From an uncultured Clostridia bacterium (GTDB taxonomy: Bacteria > Bacillota > Clostridia > Oscillospirales > Oscillospiraceae): a stretch of 9,060 bases of DNA. Below, piece by piece: positions 1-4,995 of the stretch (the first letter of the stretch is position 1; the number at the start of each line of letters is the position of its first letter). Both the position numbers and the translations under genes were made by a program. Location of the stretch: the NCBI GenBank assembly GCA_937858235.1, contig CALLZZ010000203.1, positions 1 through 9,060 of the forward strand, read 5' to 3'. The notes beneath the pieces are model-generated. The model had not been told where the DNA came from, ran no database searches, and was given only the letters and a program-made list of their open reading frames with translations.

Positions 1-44
1 AAACCTCTATGATGTCGATTTTACTTTGAGCTGGGGATTAATTG

Positions 45-54
45 TGCTTTTTAC
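45..54 (+). repeat. Candidate left attachment-site core (attL)
   Basis: TGCTTTTTAC is identical to 9021-9030 and in the same orientation. It is followed six bases later by the arm repeat at 61-77. Sequence outside it (1-44) would be host chromosome. The pairing with the right copy and the symmetric arms support an attachment role; the exact crossover point inside the 10 bp cannot be seen. Confidence 0.65.
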
Positions 55-60
55 TCAGAC

Positions 61-77
61 GCAAAAAGCAAGATAAT
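61..77 (+). repeat. Left integrase arm repeat
   Basis: GCAAAAAGCAAGATAAT matches the reverse complement of 8994-9010 at 16 of 17 positions. Each copy lies 6 or 10 bases from its core, on the element side. In a circularised element the two would face each other across the core, the usual arrangement of integrase binding sites. Its AAAAAGC half also resembles the core in reverse complement. Confidence 0.6.
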
Positions 78-359
78 GAGATTTCCGGATTATGAATAGA
101 AAAGCTGTGAACATGAATTGGCAATTCCAGAAAGGCACCTGAGGAATTTTTCAGAAAAGTCAATGGAGAGAATGGCGACGGGTGTCGAGAACAGAGAGAG
201 TCCACCAGCCGCTTTTGTTTATCGTGAGGGGGTATCGGGAAATGACGACCCGATATCGTTTTAATTTGATTGGTGAATGAATCGACGACTTACGGTAACA
301 CTCGCAATTTTGTCAATCCCTAATATATTATACGCGTTCAAAGCATAAATAACTTTTGA
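78..359. other. Gene-poor left end with a short open frame and a hairpin
   Basis: No convincing gene. A 33-codon plus-strand frame runs 163-264 from ATG; an internal ATG at 172 follows GGAGAG at close spacing. Neighbouring frames are also open over much of the stretch, as expected of a repeated non-coding element as much as of a gene. From memory, unverified, similar peptides are annotated many times between genes in Methanosarcina chromosomes, so this may be a dispersed host repeat. A TAATATATTA palindrome lies at 322-331 and could be a TATA box in either direction. Confidence 0.4.
231..262 (+). terminator. Hairpin followed by a short T run
   Basis: Arms 231-239 and 249-257 (GGTATCGGG and CCCGATATC) pair over nine positions with one G-T pair, around a nine-base loop, followed by GTTTT. 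On the plus strand it has the form of a terminator. Nothing clearly transcribed lies upstream, so it could equally be a structural element of the repeat in which it lies. Confidence 0.35.
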
Positions 360-382
360 TTAGTTAGGAAGAGCCTAACTAA
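360..382. repeat. Palindrome A, left copy of a 23-bp pair
   Basis: TTAGTTAGG, five bases (AAGAG), then CCTAACTAA: a perfect 9-bp inverted repeat. It lies immediately after the stop codon of the last gene in the minus-strand run. Its near twin at 3365-3387, with a different five-base centre, precedes the first gene of the same run. Possible roles are operator, recombination site for the small recombinase, or transcript-end hairpin; no T run follows on the minus strand, which makes a classic terminator less likely. Confidence 0.75.
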
Positions 383-383
383 A

Positions 384-662
384 TTAAATTTCATCTAATT
401 TCTCTTTCAGGTTATCAAGTGCCTCGAATACTTCCGTCTTGCTTGTGACAATTCCTTTTATCTGTTCGTTTATTCCGGCTTCAAATTCACAAGCATTTTC
501 AATGAATCTGTCCTCTTCAGCAGTCAGAACTATTCCGCTATTCCGTTTATTATACAGTTCATGTCTAGCGAGATCACTTTTTATACCTTCGTCTTCGAGT
601 CTCCCGACTTTGCTTTCGTATTCCTTTACCAATTTATCAAAATCTGTTGTGTTCCATTCCAT
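384..662 (-). CDS. Small charged helical protein, function unknown
   Basis: A 92-residue protein I do not recognise. It is rich in Glu, Lys and Asp, and its C-terminal third (about residues 66-92) has the spacing of hydrophobic residues expected of a helix or short coiled coil. There is one cysteine (residue 58), no signal peptide and no membrane segment. The ATG is preceded by AAGGAG ten bases upstream, a good ribosome binding site. It is the last gene of the seven-gene run, 71 bases after the ATPase gene, and is followed directly by the left palindrome. A partner or structural role is possible but unsupported. Confidence 0.75.
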   Translation of the reverse strand: MEWNTTDFDKLVKEYESKVGRLEDEGIKSDLARHELYNKRNSGIVLTAEEDRFIENACEFEAGINEQIKGIVTSKTEVFEALDNLKEKLDEI

Positions 663-733
663 ATTTTTTCAACTCCTTACAGCCTAATTTTGTGCTTGTG
701 GTGGTGGCAGGAAATTGCCTACTATGATTTTAA

Positions 734-1828
734 CTAGATTATAGCAGCCAGTTTGGTTATTTCGTTAGATTGATACCGTTTTGCATGGTTTAATGCTTTT
801 TTTATTGTATCCCTCGAGCAGCCAAATTCGTCTGCTAATGCTCTCTGTGATATCTTAGGGTTGTCTAATGTCTTCTGATACACTTTTTGCGCAATTTCAA
901 TGTGTTTAGGTGGTTGCTTCACCTTCCCCTCAGCTATACTGTTTGTAGCTTCCTCAACAGTATCTAAGCAGTCCTGAGTCATTCTCTTTCTTATTTCCGT
1001 TCTTCTCCTGTTGTATTCTTCGTGTAGTGGACCTTCAACGAGCTTGAACATACACCTTGTATATTTTACTCCATTGTCACACACAAAGGGATATATGGTC
1101 TTATGAGCTTTATAAATTTCTTTTACCTCTGAGAGCTTGCCAATTGAAACATTCTTATGGAATATCTGAGTAGTCATTTCAATCTGAAAGTGTGCCAGCT
1201 TCCTGGGAACCTTGTCTATCAGGAAGTCGTCAGGCATTGTAAGGATAACAAGTGTGTTTGAATCCCTAAAAGTCTGAATTATTTTATTGAATGCCTTATT
1301 TACTACGTTCTGGTAGTCCCTGGCGCCATAAGAAGCCCCTATGTCGTCAAGGATGAAAATATTATACCTTAGTTTGTCTATGTTTTTGACAATTGGAATT
1401 ATAGTGTCAAGTTCCATGATAGCACAATTGTCAATCGTAAAGTAGTCTTCTGGTTTACCGCCTTTGTGTTTAGCTATCCATTTAGCCGTCTCAGTTGCGA
1501 TATACAAAGCAGCGTTACTTTTACCCATGCCTTGTTTTCCTACTATGTTCAAAATTGCGTTCTGGTTATGTCTGCTTGTGATCCTGGACCCGAAGAGCTC
1601 GCCGATAGTAAGCCTATGTTTATCCTTGTTGATGTAGAGCTTCTTAACCTCTCTTAACGGGTCCACTTGTTCGTTATGGGCATTTTCAGCATGTTTCTGA
1701 AGCTCTGTAAAGTCATTGCAGGAAAACTCGCATTTATCACATTTCCAGCTTTTTTCCTCCTGCAATTTCAGGATTCTTTTTAAAATTGGATTGTCGTCCA
1801 TGTTAATCTCGGTAATTGCCGCGCTCAC
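734..1828 (-). CDS. C2H2 zinc finger / P-loop ATPase / helix-turn-helix fusion protein
   Basis: Probably a 364-residue DNA-acting ATPase. An N-terminal C2H2 finger uses C30, C33, H46 and H51. A P-loop domain follows, with Walker A GKQGMGKS at 97-104, Walker B NIFILDDIG at 156-164 (D161, D162) and a sensor-like strand at 191-200. A C-terminal helix-turn-helix spans about 328-348 (SQRALADEFGCSRDTIKKAL). The start is GTG at 1828, overlapping the stop of the upstream gene (GTGA), with GGTGAT just before it, which suggests coupled translation. An internal ATG at 1801 lacks a good binding site and would keep all domains. Small archaeal viruses and plasmids carry stand-alone P-loop ATPases for packaging, partition or replication; which applies here is unknown. 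The finger-ATPase-HTH order is unusual. Confidence 0.85.
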   Translation of the reverse strand: MSAAITEINMDDNPILKRILKLQEEKSWKCDKCEFSCNDFTELQKHAENAHNEQVDPLREVKKLYINKDKHRLTIGELFGSRITSRHNQNAILNIVGKQGMGKSNAALYIATETAKWIAKHKGGKPEDYFTIDNCAIMELDTIIPIVKNIDKLRYNIFILDDIGASYGARDYQNVVNKAFNKIIQTFRDSNTLVILTMPDDFLIDKVPRKLAHFQIEMTTQIFHKNVSIGKLSEVKEIYKAHKTIYPFVCDNGVKYTRCMFKLVEGPLHEEYNRRRTEIRKRMTQDCLDTVEEATNSIAEGKVKQPPKHIEIAQKVYQKTLDNPKISQRALADEFGCSRDTIKKALNHAKRYQSNEITKLAAII

Positions 1829-2229
1829 ATCATCACCGCCAGCTGAGTTTCAAAGCCGTAATACCTGTCAAAATACGTTATAAGCTCGCCGAATATCTTT
1901 TTATTTGTCTCTATGATTGCTTCATGTCTATCCGTAACGGCTAACGATTCTTTTTTAGTTATTTTGTTCATCTTCATCTGTTTTTGAATCTCGATATCCA
2001 CCAAAGCCGTTTTTGCCTGTCTCATGTCTTCCCTGTCTTTCGGGTCAATCATCCTATTAATCAAAATATCCACGTAATAGTCAAGCTGCCACTGTAGCGT
2101 GTCTTTATTTCCGCAGTCTGCAGCAGAGTTTATTTTATAAAAAATGTTAGCTAGGGATTTGATGTAATCGTCCTTAGCATCGTATTCCGGACCTCCTACG
2201 TTGATCATGTCCTCGTATTGTTCAGGCAT
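1825..2229 (-). CDS. Acidic/helical hypothetical protein
   Basis: A 134-residue protein of unknown function, largely helical and rich in Asp, Lys, Met and Ile, with one cysteine and no membrane segment or recognised motif. The start is taken as ATG 2229 because GGAGGG lies nine bases upstream; a seven-codon longer form from ATG 2250 would put that binding site inside the gene. It overlaps the preceding 44-codon gene by eight bases and the following ATPase gene by four. Such close coupling suggests the three products are made in fixed proportion and may work together, for example as an adaptor of the ATPase; this is inference. Confidence 0.8.
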   Translation of the reverse strand: MPEQYEDMINVGGPEYDAKDDYIKSLANIFYKINSAADCGNKDTLQWQLDYYVDILINRMIDPKDREDMRQAKTALVDIEIQKQMKMNKITKKESLAVTDRHEAIIETNKKIFGELITYFDRYYGFETQLAVMM

Positions 2230-2356
2230 TTTCCTTTTCCCTCCTTTCATCAGCTTCTATTGCAGATTTTAAATCTGGAAAAACCTCATAGTCCTCATAA
2301 TCTGAATCCTCGTATCCAACTTCCTGATAACCATCGTCTGTTATTATCCATGGCAT
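2222..2356 (-). CDS. Very acidic 44-residue protein
   Basis: Starts at ATG 2356 (MPWIITDDGYQEVGYEDSDY), with a near-consensus ribosome binding site GGAGGGG seven bases upstream. A longer frame from 2416 lacks this support and overlaps another small gene. The product is strongly acidic (Asp and Glu at more than a third of positions, with several Tyr) and has no cysteine or membrane segment. The middle looks like a repeated acidic Tyr-Glu-Asp pattern. It begins two bases after the stop of the 34-codon membrane peptide gene and overlaps the next gene by eight bases. Function unknown; acidic peptides of this kind can mimic DNA or bind basic partners, but nothing shows that here. Confidence 0.7.
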   Translation of the reverse strand: MPWIITDDGYQEVGYEDSDYEDYEVFPDLKSAIEADERREKENA

Positions 2357-2358
2357 TG

Positions 2359-2463
2359 TTAAACCCCTCCAAATATTGCAACTGTAATTAAACTTCCAGA
2401 AATTGCCATGACCCAAAAAATCATTTTTGCAATTTCAAAGCTCAAATATTCTAACATGTCCAT
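2359..2463 (-). CDS. 34-residue single-pass membrane peptide
   Basis: Found by translating the gap between two genes. The frame begins ATG GAC ATG (2463, or 2457 for the second ATG) behind GGATGTGGG. It codes for a short polar start (MDMLEYLSFE) and then a hydrophobic helix of about 23 residues (IAKMIFWVMAISGSLITVAI and on to FGGV). The stop is two bases before the next start codon, and the ribosome binding site of that next gene lies within the last codons. The fit to the operon and the clean membrane helix argue that it is real. Role unknown; a small virion membrane protein or holin-like peptide would be guesses. Confidence 0.55.
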   Translation of the reverse strand: MDMLEYLSFEIAKMIFWVMAISGSLITVAIFGGV

Positions 2464-2536
2464 ACTTCCCACATCCAAACATACCACACACACCAGAAAA
2501 AATTCTTTTAACGTACCACAATAGAAAGAAAACGAA

Positions 2537-2776
2537 TTACGCCACTTCAGTGAGCATCTCCTTTCGGAGCTCGGCTAATTTCCGGCCTTGCATCCTTTTC
2601 GCCTCGGAAATCTGGTTAAAAGGGTCCGTTCCGAATCGGAAGGGATGCAGCCAGCAAGTGGTAAATTCATTCGTGCGTTTTCCACCATGGCACGCCTCTA
2701 CCTCGGCAAACGATCCGCCGTAGCATGTCACGCACTGCTTTCTGATTATTTTTAGAAGCTCGGTTTTAGTAGTCAT
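2537..2776 (-). CDS. Small four-cysteine (zinc-binding) phage-type protein
   Basis: A 79-residue protein, starting at ATG 2776 because this gives an ATGA overlap with the recombinase gene and a GGGGGAT binding site eight bases upstream; a GTG at 2791 would place that site inside the gene. Cysteines 15, 18, 29 and 41 follow the pattern C-x2-C-GG-x4-EV-x2-C then C-x-LHPFRFG. From memory this is a recurring small protein of phages and prophages, thought to bind zinc and with no settled function. The C-terminal third is a charged helix. Translation coupled to the small recombinase suggests a shared role, perhaps in recombination or DNA handling. Confidence 0.8.
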   Translation of the reverse strand: MTTKTELLKIIRKQCVTCYGGSFAEVEACHGGKRTNEFTTCWLHPFRFGTDPFNQISEAKRMQGRKLAELRKEMLTEVA

Positions 2777-3348
2777 TTGAGAATCCCCCACTCTGTTAAT
2801 CTTTTCTTAATGTCTCTAAGTTCGTAATCCGTAAAGCTCAAACTCTGATAATGCTTTAGACTCGTTACCGGGTCATGCCCTGCCCTGGAATAAATTTCAT
2901 ATTCATTGATCCCTGATTTCAGCATCCAAGACTCTATTGTTTTCCTCGGCGTCTTTGGCCCCACTTTCGGTTCTATCCCTGCCTTCTTGCTCCACCTGGC
3001 TAAATCTCTATTCCAGCTTGTGCGGTCAGGGGGTCTTGGCCCTGCAGTGAACTTTTCGAAGATATAAGGAAAAGCGAAAGGAAGTTTATCCACTGTCCTT
3101 TTGACAAGCTTCTGCTTTACCTTCTTTTGTGCTTCTTTAGGCAACACTATTTGATTCCTGTCTTTCAGATACCATTTTGGGTTATCGTATAGCCTCTGAA
3201 TTTCCACATAACGCATTCCAGTTATGCTGTTTACTTCGAAAATTGCCATCATACGCGCCGGAATTGCCAAAAGAAACTTGTCGTATTCTTCGACGTTCAG
3301 AACTTTTGTACCATCTGCGGTAACTAACCCATTAACAATATTTTCCAA
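2773..3348 (-). CDS. Short tyrosine recombinase, catalytic domain only
   Basis: A 191-residue member of the lambda integrase family. Box I is TGMRYVEI with R46; a lysine suited to the beta-hairpin position is K71. Box II reads KTPRKT with R135, Lys (K132) occupying the usual His position. The C-terminal motif is GHDPVTSLKHY with H158 and nucleophile Y167 at the normal spacing of nine. There is no N-terminal DNA-clamping domain: box I begins 43 residues from the start, against about 150 in full-length enzymes. The TTG start follows GGGGTGA. It is the first gene of the seven-gene run and lies just inside the right palindrome of a pair that brackets the run. It could recombine those sites, resolve element dimers, or act with the large integrase. 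From memory, Methanosarcina plasmid pC2A also pairs a replication gene with a recombinase. Confidence 0.88.
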   Translation of the reverse strand: MENIVNGLVTADGTKVLNVEEYDKFLLAIPARMMAIFEVNSITGMRYVEIQRLYDNPKWYLKDRNQIVLPKEAQKKVKQKLVKRTVDKLPFAFPYIFEKFTAGPRPPDRTSWNRDLARWSKKAGIEPKVGPKTPRKTIESWMLKSGINEYEIYSRAGHDPVTSLKHYQSLSFTDYELRDIKKRLTEWGILK

Positions 3349-3364
3349 CCACTCACCCCATTAA

Positions 3365-3387
3365 TTAGTTAGGTTTTCCCTAACTAT
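3365..3387. repeat. Palindrome A, right copy of a 23-bp pair
   Basis: TTAGTTAGG, five bases (TTTTC), then CCTAACTAT: same arms and spacing as 360-382 except for the last base, but a different centre. It lies 16 bases before the recombinase start codon, where the transcript start or leader of the seven-gene run is expected, so a repressor bound here would block transcription. The copy at the far end of the run makes a recombination role worth considering too. Confidence 0.75.
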
Positions 3388-3420
3388 ATATTGGACGTCA
3401 TTCTATAAATATGTTGCTAC
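3383..3420 (-). promoter_or_regulatory. Promoter of the seven-gene run, with conserved upstream box
   Basis: On the minus strand GTAGCAACAT is followed directly by ATTTATAGA (3403-3420), a TATA-type box. Transcription about 25 bases downstream would begin in or next to the palindrome at 3365-3387. A second TATA-like stretch, AATATATAG, abuts the palindrome. The GTAGCAACAT motif recurs at 3495-3504 before another TATA-like box, so it may be a regulator or BRE-type site. Confidence 0.5.
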
Positions 3421-3486
3421 TCTGTAAAGAAATAGAGTTTCAGGTATTCAAAAAGTCGATAGAAAATGGAAAAACAACAACTTTGT

Positions 3487-3504
3487 AATATAAAATGTTG
3501 CTAC
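3487..3504 (-). promoter_or_regulatory. Second GTAGCAACAT plus TATA box
   Basis: The minus strand reads GTAGCAACAT then TTTATATT, matching the layout at 3403-3420, with identical 10-bp motifs 84 bases apart. It may be a tandem distal promoter for the same run, since no gene starts between the two. Confidence 0.4.
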
Positions 3505-3540
3505 GAAAAAAACAGACGAAAGGAAGGTCTCGGTAATCAT

Positions 3541-3600
3541 CGCGCAAAAAGAGCGTTTTTCAAAATAGGAGATTGTCAACGATTAAACGCGGTTGACAAT
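3541..3600 (-). terminator. Terminator region of the two-gene membrane-protein unit
   Basis: Just after the stop of the 86-residue protein gene lies a perfect 9-bp inverted repeat (ATTGTCAAC 3572-3580, GTTGACAAT 3592-3600) with an 11-base loop. On the minus strand this is followed by T-rich runs, including TTTTT near 3546-3550 within a second small AAAAA/TTTTT hairpin. Together these fit a transcript end. The 9-bp dyad could also be an operator. Confidence 0.5.
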
Positions 3601-3606
3601 TTCAAA

Positions 3607-3867
3607 TTAAACCTTTTTTATATTTATTTTTGAAGTACGCAGGACCCCTTTCAAAAATGCAACTCCTTCCGTTTTTTCGGCCGCAGTCCGCGCACCACAC
3701 TTCAAAGTGATTCGGAATGTATAACCCCTTGTTGTTTTTTTGATTTCACCCATCGTAGCGCCCGGCACCTTCGAAAACCGTTTTTTAAATGCATTTGCGT
3801 CCGTTTTGAGCTTGAAGGGCCCGGCTGTATTCGACGCTGAAATTATATAATTAAATTTATTCTTCAT
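3607..3867 (-). CDS. Small basic hypothetical protein
   Basis: An 86-residue protein with roughly a quarter Lys and Arg and few acidic residues, so clearly basic. Alternating polar and hydrophobic stretches (residues 4-12, 47-56) suggest beta strands, and there is one cysteine (57). It has no signal peptide or membrane helix. It starts at ATG 3867, 37 bases after the two-helix membrane protein gene and probably on the same transcript; the binding site (GGGACG) is weak. I do not recognise the family. Next to a possible capsid protein, a basic protein could coat nucleic acid in a particle, but that is context only. Confidence 0.75.
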   Translation of the reverse strand: MKNKFNYIISASNTAGPFKLKTDANAFKKRFSKVPGATMGEIKKTTRGYTFRITLKCGARTAAEKTEGVAFLKGVLRTSKINIKKV

Positions 3868-3904
3868 CTACACGTCCCATCCTTAAAAATGTAAAAAGTG
3901 GGAT

Positions 3905-4162
3905 TTATTCCCCTCGGCTACGCAGCTTGTAGAGCGATCCGATTGCGATTCCTATAAACACAATCGTAATGACCACTTTTATCATCGTTGCCCCACTTGT
4001 CCACACGTCTGCACCTGTCGGAGATCCCGCAAAATCCCCAGCAGGATCTACCGGAAGAGCCTTGCTGACCTCTTCGCCCATGCCGGGCGCCAAATAGAAA
4101 ATCACGACGACGATGAGCAAGCCTACTGCTAAGCCTATTACTCTCTGCATATCATCTGCCAT
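3905..4162 (-). CDS. Two-helix membrane protein, possible spindle-virus-type capsid protein
   Basis: An 85-residue protein with two hydrophobic helices, about residues 8-25 (VIGLAVGLLIVVVIFYLA) and 60-78 (MIKVVITIVFIGIAIGSLY), separated by a loop rich in Pro, Gly, Ala and Asp. It has an acidic start (MADD) and a basic tail (KLRSRGE). ATG 4162 has GGGG eight bases upstream and its own strong promoter. Major capsid proteins of spindle-shaped archaeal viruses (SSV VP1, His1, PAV1-like) are small proteins with this two-helix layout, usually highly expressed; that is established for those viruses. Assignment here is inference from topology and context. Alternatives are a pilin-like, holin-like or plasmid membrane protein. 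Confidence 0.8.
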   Translation of the reverse strand: MADDMQRVIGLAVGLLIVVVIFYLAPGMGEEVSKALPVDPAGDFAGSPTGADVWTSGATMIKVVITIVFIGIAIGSLYKLRSRGE

Positions 4163-4230
4163 ATGTACAACCCCATTTATATATTTTTATGTCTATAAAA
4201 TTATATTTACTTTGTTATAATATAGGTTCT
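4163..4230 (-). promoter_or_regulatory. Promoter of the two-helix membrane protein gene
   Basis: The minus strand reads AAAGTAAATATAATTTTATA (4195-4214), then a short A/T leader and GGGG before the ATG. A purine-rich stretch followed by a TATA-type box about 35-45 bases before the start codon fits an archaeal promoter with a short leader. Another TATA-like stretch (TATATTATAAC) lies further upstream at about 4213-4223. Confidence 0.5.
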
Positions 4231-4448
4231 CGAAGTTTAAATAACTTTCTGAAAAATTCTGATATACACCGTATGTCCCAAAATATATTAAGAAGTTGTA
4301 AATATGTCATTGAATAAGAACACAAAAAGAAGAAAGTTAATCTTTGTAATTGCCAAAGACAAAAGGAGAAAACATGATCTGTTGTGACAATTCCAAAAGT
4401 GATCATTCTCTCAGTAATTGCCACACAAAAAGGTGTCTACCGCTATCT
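4231..4448. other. Intergenic stretch without a supported gene
   Basis: AT-rich, with two short shared words (GTAATTGCCA near 4348 and AGTAATTGCCAC near 4413). A plus-strand frame starting at ATG 4374 has a good AGGAG site but runs straight into the TTCTCA repeats, so I do not call it a gene. The stretch may be the outer part of the origin. Confidence 0.4.
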
Positions 4449-4468
4449 TTCTCATGTATTCTCACGTA

Positions 4469-4499
4469 TTCTCACGTATTTCTCACGTATTTCTCATTT
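4469..4499 (+). repeat. 31-bp inverted repeat, left arm
   Basis: The perfect reverse complement of 4764-4794. It is itself built of CTCACGTATT units at 10-11 base spacing, continuing leftward to 4451 in less regular form, so the arms are iteron runs facing each other across about 264 bases. Confidence 0.85.
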
Positions 4500-4553
4500 A
4501 TGAAATCGAATAAATTATTGATATTGATATTGATTTTAAAGAAAAATAGATAG

Positions 4554-4626
4554 ATATTCTCACTTTTCTCAGTTAAGAGAGAGAAAAAAATATTCTCACC
4601 TTTCTCAGTTAAGAGAGAAAAAAAAA
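4554..4626 (+). repeat. Two tandem 36-bp repeats
   Basis: Units start at 4554 and 4590; each reads ATATTCTCAC(T/C)TTTCTCAGTT followed by AAGAGAGA and an A run. They differ at one base in the first 20 and in the length of the GA tract. A third copy lies inverted at 4670-4709, so copies can pair in single strands. Confidence 0.85.
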
Positions 4627-4669
4627 TATGTGTTTTTTTGGAAAGTTAGTGTAATAAAAAAAGAGGTGT

Positions 4670-4709
4670 TTTTTTCTCTCTCTCTTAAAACTGAGAAACG
4701 TGAGAATAT
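4670..4709 (-). repeat. Inverted third copy of the 36-bp repeat
   Basis: Its reverse complement reads ATATTCTCACGTTTCTCAGT then TTTAAGAGAGAGAG and A's, matching the tandem units at 4554-4626 apart from small changes. It is followed by a TCCTTTT-TTT-AAAAGGA hairpin at 4711-4727. Confidence 0.8.
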
Positions 4710-4763
4710 CTCCTTTTTTTAAAAGGAATAACGCATACACATATCGAAAAAGCCGAGATTGTA

Positions 4764-4794
4764 AAATGAGAAATACGTGAGAAATACGTGAGAA
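4764..4794 (-). repeat. 31-bp inverted repeat, right arm
   Basis: AAATGAGAAATACGTGAGAA and the following 11 bases match the left arm at 4469-4499 exactly in reverse complement. A further degenerate unit (GAAATCCGTG) follows. Confidence 0.85.
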
Positions 4795-4830
4795 ATCCGT
4801 GGACGATACCGATTTTATTTTTTGTTTTTG

Positions 4831-4920
4831 TGGAATCACGGTATTGATAGCGTTTTTGGTATTTTTGAGAAAAAAATGGAATAACGGTATTGATAGCGTT
4901 TTACAAAAAGTTGGAATCAC
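4831..4920 (+). repeat. 27-bp direct repeat pair and a partial third
   Basis: TGGAATCACGGTATTGATAG plus CGTTTTT at 4831-4857 recurs at 4877-4903 with two mismatches. A third copy at 4912-4920 keeps only TGGAATCAC. Spacing is 46 and then 35 bases. These units are unrelated to the TTCTCA motif and may bind a second protein. Confidence 0.8.
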
Positions 4921-4927
4921 AGATTGG

Positions 4928-4970
4928 TGAGAAATTCTCATTTTGGTGATTTTCTCGTGAGAATTTCTCA
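4928..4970. repeat. Two 13-bp TTCTCA palindromes 30 bp apart
   Basis: TGAGAAATTCTCA (4928-4940) and TGAGAATTTCTCA (4958-4970) are palindromes around one central base. Their centres are exactly 30 bases apart, near three helical turns, so bound dimers would sit on the same face. Each joins two head-to-head copies of the origin motif. Confidence 0.85.
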
Positions 4971-4990
4971 TTGAAAAATTGAAAAAAAAG
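4971..4990 (-). terminator. Oligo-T terminator of the Rep gene
   Basis: A few bases after the Rep stop codon the minus strand carries an unbroken run of eight T (4982-4989), followed by TTTTT (4974-4978 region). Archaeal RNA polymerase stops at such T tracts, so this probably ends the replication transcript before the iterons. Confidence 0.55.
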
Positions 4991-4995
4991 GAAAT

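Larger units (their letters stand above)
4449..4970. other. Candidate replication origin: TTCTCA iterons and nested inverted repeats
   Basis: Seen: TTCTCA occurs 11 times on the plus strand and 8 times on the minus strand within 522 bases. There are runs of CTCACGTATT units, a 31-bp perfect inverted repeat, 36-bp tandem repeats with an inverted third copy, a 27-bp repeat pair and two 13-bp palindromes. AT-rich tracts (TTGATA three times at 4518-4534) could be the melting site. No plausible gene crosses it. It abuts the 3' end of the Rep-like ATPase gene. Iterons beside a replication gene are the standard layout of theta-replicating plasmid and viral origins, so this is the most likely origin; direct proof is absent. 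Confidence 0.72.

Noticed and set aside
163..264. 33-codon plus-strand frame as a gene
   Set aside because: Adjacent frames are open too, and the region contains a hairpin within the frame's end; it reads more like a repeat than a gene, so it is described only as part of the left-end segment.
2222..2416. 64-codon version of the acidic small protein
   Set aside because: The first 20 codons overlap the 34-codon membrane peptide gene in another frame, and the strong GGAGGGG site points to the ATG at 2356.
3450..3542. 30-codon hydrophobic minus-strand frame starting near 3539
   Set aside because: No ribosome binding site; the hydrophobicity comes from T-rich sequence, and it overlaps the repeated promoter motif.
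4350..4553. Plus-strand frame with ATG at 4374 behind AGGAG
   Set aside because: It is the only frame on this strand with a good binding site, but most of it is translated from the TTCTCA repeats and an AT tract, giving a low-complexity product. It would also be the only plus-strand gene.
4449..4794. CRISPR array
   Set aside because: Repeats are short, directly abutting or inverted, with no spacers of regular length and no cas genes.
4609..4971. 120-codon minus-strand frame
   Set aside because: It lies entirely in the repeat region; its Lys/Phe/Ser-rich product is what the A/T and TTCTCA repeats would give in any frame.
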